A stretch of DNA of 64,000 nucleotides from Ustulina deusta (lineage: Eukaryota; Ascomycota; Sordariomycetes; Xylariales; Xylariaceae): assembly GCA_023159155.1 (NCBI GenBank), contig JAJNNX010000001.1, forward strand, positions 806,001 through 870,000, in the 5' to 3' direction. Positions 57,769 through 64,000 of this stretch are shown piece after piece. The position numbers and the translations under genes were made by a program. Under the pieces are notes generated by a model, which made no database searches, had not been told where the DNA came from, and was given only the letters and a program-made list of their open reading frames with translations. Each line of letters begins with the position of its first letter. The stretch's first letter is position 1.

Positions 57769-57987
57769 ATGGAATTGTTTCTTCCGTGTATGAAAATTCA
57801 GCGAGAAGGACGGCCGGCCTTCCTCGATGTTTTTGACTTCGAGAGCCGACTTGCTCAATGGGCTACTAATTCTATACTACTCTTGGTTAATATCGGTGGC
57901 GCCATGGGGCTTCTCGCTGATCAATGGGAGATATTAAAATCACGGGTTCGAACAACTGATGATCATGGAATATCTCAGGAGTTCTGA
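57769..57987 (+). pseudogene. Possible O-methyltransferase remnant
   Basis: One short frame reads RPAFLDVFDFESRLAQWATN followed by ILLLVNIGGAMGLLADQWE. This resembles the SAM-binding motif I region of fungal secondary-metabolite O-methyltransferases (FDV..FE.RL...LLVDVGGG.GH). The glycine motif is imperfect (NIGGAMG), no flanking exons join, and the frame ends at 57985. It lies next to a decayed PKS-NRPS gene, where such tailoring genes are common. The call rests on one motif and is tentative. Confidence 0.3.
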
Positions 57988-58665
57988 CGTATACCTAATT
58001 GACGGTCATTAAATTTGATCCACGGCTCAGGCCCGAAGCGCTGAGAAAACGAGGTAATGCTCTGGAGACCTTTTCGTTGGCTTCAATAGGATGACTGTAG
58101 TCGCGTAGTCCACATTCGCTGCCGACCTTAAATGAAAATCCAAGCTTATGAAGACAGGATCAGGTAGATTTAGGATGAGAAGGGTGTCGCGTGAGTCTGA
58201 TGAGTAGGAGCATACCCGGCCCCGTAGTATGCTATCCTCTCAGTAATGTCCCACAGCCCATAGAGGTGAAAGTGTGAATTGATGGTTTCGATATCGCTCT
58301 ACTAAGGAGGTATAGGGAAACTAGATTTAAGATGCAGTTATTATTGTGTCAAGCAAGAAAGAAGAAATATAACACTGGCATGTTATCTTTAACAATTTAC
58401 TCCCACGACGCGAGGCGCCTTAATACAAGACACATAAGAAATCCGGCTTTAATGGAGAAATGTCGTTTCGAAGGAAAATATGCAGATGAGCAAATCAATA
58501 AGTAAATACTCTAGCCCGAAAAACACTTCTTTTCTCCTTCTTCTTCCCCCAAAAACCTTTGACTACTCCAATACTCTAATGACGCCGAAAGATACGCGAA
58601 TAAGAAATCGAACTATTGCTAAAAACGCATTGTCGCAGCACTCAAGATAGTGGTACCGCAGAATC

Positions 58666-59894
58666 TCATCTCCTCGTCTCCATGGCGACGCTCCCTTGGG
58701 CACCCGCGATGGTAGTGGCTTCGTGCGATGCCAAGAAGTAGTTGAGGTCCTGCTGCTTGGCGTGTCCGAGCCACCTGACGATGGGCACCTGCTTGAGCCT
58801 GCGCGACTCCTACGCCTCGAGGAGAGCCACGAGCTCGGCCATCGTGATGGTGATGTGGCTCTCGTAATGGAAGAACTTGGTCGCTTCGCTGCCTGCCTCC
58901 TCGGGCACGGAGCTGCTTAGCTACTGGGCAACCTGGGCGGCGGGGATCATGTCGAGACGCCCGCCCCAGCCGCTCGCGTCGGGCATCAAGCCTGTCGCGT
59001 CGACGCAGCGAGCGAAGGATCTCTTGCTATAGCCCTTTCAGCTGCACTATCGTCTCGGTGAGCTCTGAATCGCGAGACGCATCCTGGACTCTCTTAGGTA
59101 GAGGCATTTCCTGAACGGCTTTGCGATCAACTTTAGGGTGATTCGTAAAGGGCAGCTTGTCATGTGGGATCGCGATTGCGACCATCTTGGTTAGTACCAG
59201 TCTCACGGATAATAGATTCGATATGGTCTCCATCCGCAATTGCATCACTCAGCTTTTTCAAGACAACAGCGGCAACGCCCTCGCCACGAGCGTAGCCGTC
59301 AGCATCGGCATCCCACATGCGTGAGCGGCCGGTAGGCAAAAGCATACCCAACTTGCTCTCAACAACAAAAGCCTCCAGGTTAAGTATCACCTGGGTCCCG
59401 CACGCCACAGCCACACAGGACTCTTCAGTATGTAATGCTGTAACACCCTAGTATACAGCAATAAGACTGGACGAGCAAGCGGTATCGATAGTCATGCTAG
59501 AGCCGTGCTAGTCAAATACGTAGGATATACGATTAGAAATGGTAGCTCTGTTCGTTCCGGTCGCGAAATATTTTAGGATCGTGTCGAAATCACTGATCCC
59601 CGTGTCGGCGTAGTCGACGCTCATAGTCCCGGCATAGACAGCGGTGTCAGACCCACGTAGTGAATCAAGTATATGGCAACCCCTCTCAAGGGCCTCATAC
59701 ACAGTTTCCATCAGCAGCCGTTGCTAAGGGTCAATGGAATCAGCCTCGTTAGGGCTAATGTTAAAAAAAGCGGCATCGAAGGCTCGAATATCTTCTTCAA
59801 GGAGTTTCCACAGCGCTGAGGATGAGTTCGCCCCCCCTGGGAAACTACATGCGCTGCCTACAATCGCAATAGGCTCATGTTGTTGAGGCGCCAT
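58666..59894 (-). pseudogene. Collapsed PKS-NRPS hybrid synthase with nonsense codons
   Basis: Remnant of a large hybrid polyketide-nonribosomal peptide synthase. From 59894 the frame gives a ketosynthase start ([20 protein letters not shown]), [30 protein letters not shown], the active-site MTIDTACSSS and [24 protein letters not shown] [20 protein letters not shown]. About 40 residues are missing between LWKLLEE and DIRAFD. At TNQDGR the frame changes into an adenylation end plus carrier linker (LPFTNHPKVDRKAVQEMPLP, LTETIVQLKGL), then into a probable reductase C-terminus (DASGWGGRLDMIPAAQVAQ, VPIVRWLGHAKQQDLNYFLA). TAG stops lie at 59724, 59508 and 59448 (KS), 59027 (linker), and 58921 and 58810 (reductase). 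No functional product is possible. Confidence 0.85.
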
Positions 59895-60969
59895 TTTAGT
59901 GATGGTATTCAAAGGGCAGTCAAATGATTGTTCATAACAAAAAGCCAATTTACTAGATGAATAATACAGAACGCAAAGAACAGCCTCCGTTCATTTAGGA
60001 TACTCGTGTGAAATAGTTGGCCCACTGTCCACGTTGAAGTGCATGAACTACACGTGCAACCAAGATATCTTGAACTACGTACACTTTTAAACTATATACA
60101 TGGAGACTACAGCCTTTAAGCTCCAGGTATCCCCCTCTTACCTATTTCCAGTCGTTTCTACTGTTCGTGATAAGAGACATCTCATCCTCGTCGGAGTCGG
60201 CCGACAACCAGAGCCGCAAGGTAGTTCTAGAATTTCGTACACGGTGATTTGGAATTTGCAATAATTTGCAATAATAAGCCGGAAACAATCCACCCTTGTT
60301 TTACGCATGTAAGTTGAGATAAAAGAAGCAGGATTTCCCGGTGATTAACGACGTAAGAACTGAGACGCTGTGACAAGGGCTTGTGTTCAGTCTTAGCCGT
60401 GTGACAGGCGGCCAATGTGCCGGATTCTAAGCTGAATTCTAATCTAGCTTCCATTCTGTACAATGAACTTTCCTATTGATTACTATTCACACAGAAAGCA
60501 AGACCCGGTCGTCCGGGTCCTCGGAGGTCGGCAACCCCGTGCCGCAAAGCTGCATCGGTTTCTGTATGCGATAGGATTGCCAAACCTCCACAGTCACATT
60601 TCGGCGATATTACTAACATGACGCACGGCCGAACCGTGTGTAACACGTCCGATGAGTCGATGTGTATTGGTTTATGATGAAGAGTAGTATAATGAAAAGG
60701 CATTAATTCTATATCAATAAGCAATGGAAAAGAACCCATAGTCTCGATACTTGAGATAATAGGTTGACCTGGATCTAGAAGAGCAAATTGATATGAGATC
60801 GTGCGTAGTATAACCGTTTCGTACTGTGTCACCCCTTCTCTTTCTTTTATACAGCTAAGACACGCCCACATTATCTGCTACCCCTAAACACCAACCCTCG
60901 CACCGCTTCAAACGTCGCAATACCTTCTACCGACCCCCTAGCAACCTTGCACAAACGCGGGCAGCCGTC
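59895..60969. other. Divergent spacer between the two decayed synthase genes
   Basis: It separates the PKS-NRPS relic and the enoyl reductase relic. In functional clusters this arrangement is a shared promoter. The minus ORF at 60473-60871 has no domain features. Confidence 0.45.
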
Positions 60970-62090
60970 GTGGCAGAGAGTGCTGGAAAATTAGTTCTCA
61001 AGCATGATCTACCGATCCCACCGTTGGCACCTGATACCGTTATGGTAAAGGTAGCAGCCCTCGACATTAACCCGTCTGATGCCAAGTTTCTTGACTACAG
61101 TCCCGCTCCAGGAGCTGTTCATGGCACCGAATACGCCGGAACAGTGGCGGCGCTGGGCTCAGATACCAAAGCTCTACGTGGACTCGCTGTAGGTGATCGT
61201 GTTGCTGGCATGGTGCATGGGATGAACATGTTGGTGCCTGAAGTAGGCGCTTTTGGAGAGTATATTGTGGCAACGGTTCACACATTACTCAAGATTCCGG
61301 ACAGCATGCGCTTCGAAGACGCTGCTACTTTGGGACTTGCGGTGGGAACAGCCACCTTTGGCCTCTTCAGCATGTTGCGTGTGCCCACAACCCTTGAACA
61401 GCTAGCAGATGGCGGTGTTGACGAGGAGAACCGTGAGTTTGTGCTAGTCGCGGGTGGGAGCACGGCCACGGATGCACGTGCTATTTAATTGCTAAAGCTG
61501 TGAGTATCCGTTAATCACACTGTTCCTCTCACTCAGTACATTATTGGCGATGATGCTTCAGTGCCCGACTCCGGCCGATTGCAACCGCCTCGCCTTCCAA
61601 ATCCGACTTAGCTCTCCGATTCGGGGCTGAGAAAGTCCTTGACTACCATAGCGAGACGTGTGCTGTGGACATCCGTGAGTACACGGGGGATCAGCTAGCA
61701 TACGCCTTCGACTGCGTTGCGGAGGCAGAGACGACCGAGTTATGCTACCAATCCATAGGCCGGGCGGGTGGTCGGTACGTCACTGCTGCGCCTTTCCTTG
61801 AATCTGTGGCTAGGACGCGCGAGTTCACCATCGAACCGTCATGGTTGATGGCCACTTCAATCTTCGGGAACAAAATTGCCCTCGAAGGGGCATTTGCTAG
61901 GGATGCAGTGCCTGAGTGGAAGGTCTTTGGCGGCAAGGCCTTTCATGCTGTTCAGACCCTTTTGGATCGTGGCTTAATTGAAACACATCCCACAAAATCA
62001 ATGCCAGGGAAATGGGAAGGAGTATTGGCCGGCGTCGACATTATACGCGGCCAGCTACCGTCCGGCTATAAGCTTGTTTATTTGGTATGA
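60970..62090 (+). pseudogene. Trans-acting enoyl reductase (LovC-type), disrupted
   Basis: Zinc-less medium-chain dehydrogenase/reductase of the kind that supplies enoyl reduction to PKS-NRPS enzymes lacking an active ER. Homology starts at AAVVAESAGKLVLKHDLPIP and runs through ALDINPSDAK, GTEYAGTVAALGSDT, GDRVAGMVHGMN, FEDAATLGLAVGTATFGLF and VLVAGGSTATDARAI. After an intron (61500-61561) come PIATASPSKSDLA, FGAEKVLDYH, AYAFDCVAEAETTELCYQSI and the end GVDIIRGQLPSGYKLVYLV. A TAA at 61486 replaces the Gln expected in ...ARAIQLLKL. No ATG is present in frame at the expected start. It faces away from the PKS-NRPS relic. Confidence 0.82.
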
Positions 62091-63089
62091 TGAACCTCGT
62101 TGATTGGAACTGGTTTCAATTTCGTGTTGTCGAAACAGGGCCTTTCAAAGCATATATAGATATACAGACTTAACCACACAACTTGGAAGAAGATATATCG
62201 AATTAAGTTTATTACTTGATGTATTAGCTCATTGACTTGCGCGAGCGCATTGTTCCTTCGTTTCTCTCTAGTAACTACTGCGGCTTCTCTGACGTTTTTA
62301 CCCCATGCGCCACATCAGGAGAAAAAGGGGTTCCTACCCACCAAGCTTCCAGCAACTACTCCCTTTCAAGAATTTCTACCTGCATGCCAAGGATCTGTGT
62401 GTCTTGAGCGAGATAGGCTAACACTAATTGGGGAAAATAACTGCTTTAGCTCACAGATTCTGTAATGTAGATAATGAAGGTGAACGGCCACTGTCACAAT
62501 GTAGATTATTGGAAGACTCTTCCTATGTGTAACAAGCGGATTTTCTAACTTTGAATATGTTGCATAAAAAGCCGACGGACTAAGCCGCGACTATGACAAC
62601 AGTAGGTGATTCACTTCTCTGAAGAATAACTGAATAGGCAACTCGCTAGCTGGCAGAGAGCGCTAGGTCCGTGAGAATAAGTCGAATCGCCACTTACGGA
62701 CGGGCCTGTCCCGGAGAACACACCATCAGCCAACAGACCTAGAACCCAACTAAAACGCTAATTGAGATATAAGGGGGTCACCAGATTAGCTAAGATAAGT
62801 ATCTATCTATGTCATGTCCAGCCAAATGAGGCTAGTGCTTAGGGTCCACCCAACACACCAGCAAATCTTGTAGGATGAGCGCAGTTACCTAAATGTAAGT
62901 GGAATAGGTGTGGCTGACGTGGCTTGAAGATTGATCCATGGGGACAGAGGGGCAGCCACAGCCACTGCTACGGGGTTGGTGGTGGGCGGTAAGGGGGATT
63001 ATCATTGCCTCAACCTACATTCATAAATACAGTTCAGACATGGAAACATCATTGACAAGTAAACCCAGAAAAATATACCGATACTTACA
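62091..63089. other. Intergenic, no gene seen
   Basis: AT-rich to mixed spacer. Nothing recognised. Confidence 0.45.
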
Positions 63090-63350
63090 TCAGCGACTTG
63101 TGATTTCGGCGAGATTTGATATCTCTGTTGGTGCTCTCTTCGCCGCGGCGTTTTGCTCCAAAGCGTCCGCCGTCTTCCGAGTCCTAGCGGGCCGCTTCGC
63201 CCGAGCTCTTTGGCGTCGTCTGCCCTCGGTCCTCGTACGGGAACACCCTCCATGGCGGCCCAGAGCTCCCGAGGAAATGGCTGGACCCACATGAGTTGGT
63301 GCGGCACCGTCGGATTTGTAGATCGGCCGCGCGCTTGGGGAGTTATCCAT
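63090..63350 (-). CDS. Possible small basic hypothetical protein (or first exon)
   Basis: ATG at 63350 opens MDNSPSARPIYKSDGAAPTH, followed by an Arg/Lys-rich block (RTRTEGRRRQRARAKRPART) and KTADALEQNAAAKRA. A good donor (GATGTAAGTATC) lies just before the stop at 63090, so this may be the first exon of a gene continuing leftward. The composition is GC-rich and basic, which can also arise from a random frame. It lies head to head with the PKS gene at 63667. Confidence 0.25.
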   Translation of the reverse strand: MDNSPSARPIYKSDGAAPTHVGPAISSGALGRHGGCSRTRTEGRRRQRARAKRPARTRKTADALEQNAAAKRAPTEISNLAEITSR

Positions 63351-63666
63351 TGTTCCGATGTATCTGACAATGCCAAGCAGATACGGGCTTCCTCCATACG
63401 CCTTTACTCTCAAAGCCCATGGCGATCTTCTGTTTCGCGCCGTTGATGCGTCTAAGAGATCCATTAGCCATTATGAACGGTTAAATCGTCATGGTAAAGA
63501 ATGTCACCGCCTACGGGCTAATGTTTATTTCTATAGTCGAAAGCCAGGACCCTCGATTGCGATTTCCTTAATATCAAGAGCTCGCCAGGTCATTCTCCCA
63601 AGTGGCCGTGGGTAGCCCTGAATTGTGTTGAGCGTCAACACGTCCAATCCGATAAGAAACGCCATC

Positions 63667-64000
63667 ATGCCGGGACTCGTCACGTGTTTGAGGACGCCTT
63701 CGTCGCCTTCGTCGTCATCGTCCGAGAACATCGCGGGGTATGGCGACAATTTCGACATCACCAGCAGCGAATATCCGGCCATCTCTTACCCGGGATATGC
63801 CGAAAAGCCCCTGGAAGAACAACTGGAGCCGATAGCTGTGGTGGGCATGGGTGAGTATAGGTGAACCTGCACGTTTATATGTGAGCTAAGTTAGACTAGG
63901 TTGCCGTTTACCAGGTGATGTCGGCTCACCTTCCCAATTCTGGGATATGTTGATGAATAAAAGAACGGGCAATACGCCAAAAGTCCCACCCTCGCGCTTC
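63667..64000 (+). CDS. Polyketide synthase, N-terminal part (runs off window)
   Basis: ATG 63667 opens MPGLVTCLRTPSSPSSSSSE, a Ser-rich leader of about 55 residues. The ketosynthase opening EPIAVVGMGCRLPGDVGSPS follows, then QFWDMLMNKRTGNTPKVPPS at the right edge. The start directly in KS, with the QFWDML and VPPSRF motifs, fits a reducing-type fungal PKS without a starter-unit domain. An intron (63851-63899, GTGAGT...GACTAG) splits the Gly codon before CRLPG. A later CAG acceptor at 63912-63914 would delete CRLP and is rejected. No stop or frame break is seen in the visible part, unlike the neighbouring synthase relics. Confidence 0.85.

Noticed and set aside
63900..63914. CAG acceptor ending at 63914 in the PKS gene
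   Set aside because: It would remove the conserved CRLP residues of the ketosynthase opening; the TAG acceptor at 63899 retains them.
1..64000. CRISPR arrays, prokaryotic operons, rRNA genes
   Set aside because: None seen; the sequence is eukaryotic nuclear DNA with spliceosomal introns.

Overview
This window is nuclear DNA of a filamentous ascomycete (Pezizomycotina, probably a Sordariomycete-like mould). Genes carry short spliceosomal introns of about 50-230 nt with GTRNGT donors, CTAAC/CTGAC branch sites and YAG acceptors. Intergenic DNA is wide, and the gene content mixes housekeeping genes with Zn2Cys6 regulators and polyketide genes. All assignments come from reading translated exons and splice junctions by eye; no database search was run.

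Region 1 (1-13.1 kb) is core: RPS12 (cut by the left edge) and RPS22 facing away from each other, a GT90 glycosyltransferase, the COMPASS subunit Swd2, a fungal SRP9/SRP21 subunit, the ribonucleotide reductase small subunit, and a DUF4112 membrane protein. Region 2 (13.1-20.6 kb) is an accessory island with an OTT_1508-like deaminase, a saccharopine dehydrogenase paralogue that has lost about 60 residues, and a broken Myb/SANT-repeat gene. Region 3 (20.7-27.7 kb) holds SBDS and two hypothetical genes. Region 4 (30-41 kb) holds an aldehyde dehydrogenase, a Zn2Cys6 regulator divergent from a zearalenone-lactonohydrolase-like enzyme, RNA polymerase I subunit A49, and the tiny RPL41 gene. Region 5 (41.8-52.4 kb) holds an FHA-domain kinase, a protein with a centrally placed Zn2Cys6-like cysteine set, a single-pass membrane protein and an amino acid permease.

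The right end (57.7-64 kb) is a secondary-metabolite locus. A collapsed PKS-NRPS hybrid keeps pieces of ketosynthase, the adenylation/carrier junction and a probable reductase C-terminus. It is interrupted by TAG codons at positions where Gln or Trp is expected. Divergent from it is a trans-acting enoyl reductase with a Gln-to-stop change. Beyond these, a second, apparently intact PKS begins at 63667 and runs off the window. All the nonsense changes fit C-to-T changes in CpA context, as repeat-induced point mutation (RIP) produces.

Regulatory and structural points of note: TTAGGGTT occurs in the promoters of the ribosomal protein genes; five ACGCGT boxes lie in and upstream of the ribonucleotide reductase gene, three of them in introns; RPS22 needs a 5-nt exon; introns split or directly follow the start codon of SBDS and RPS12.
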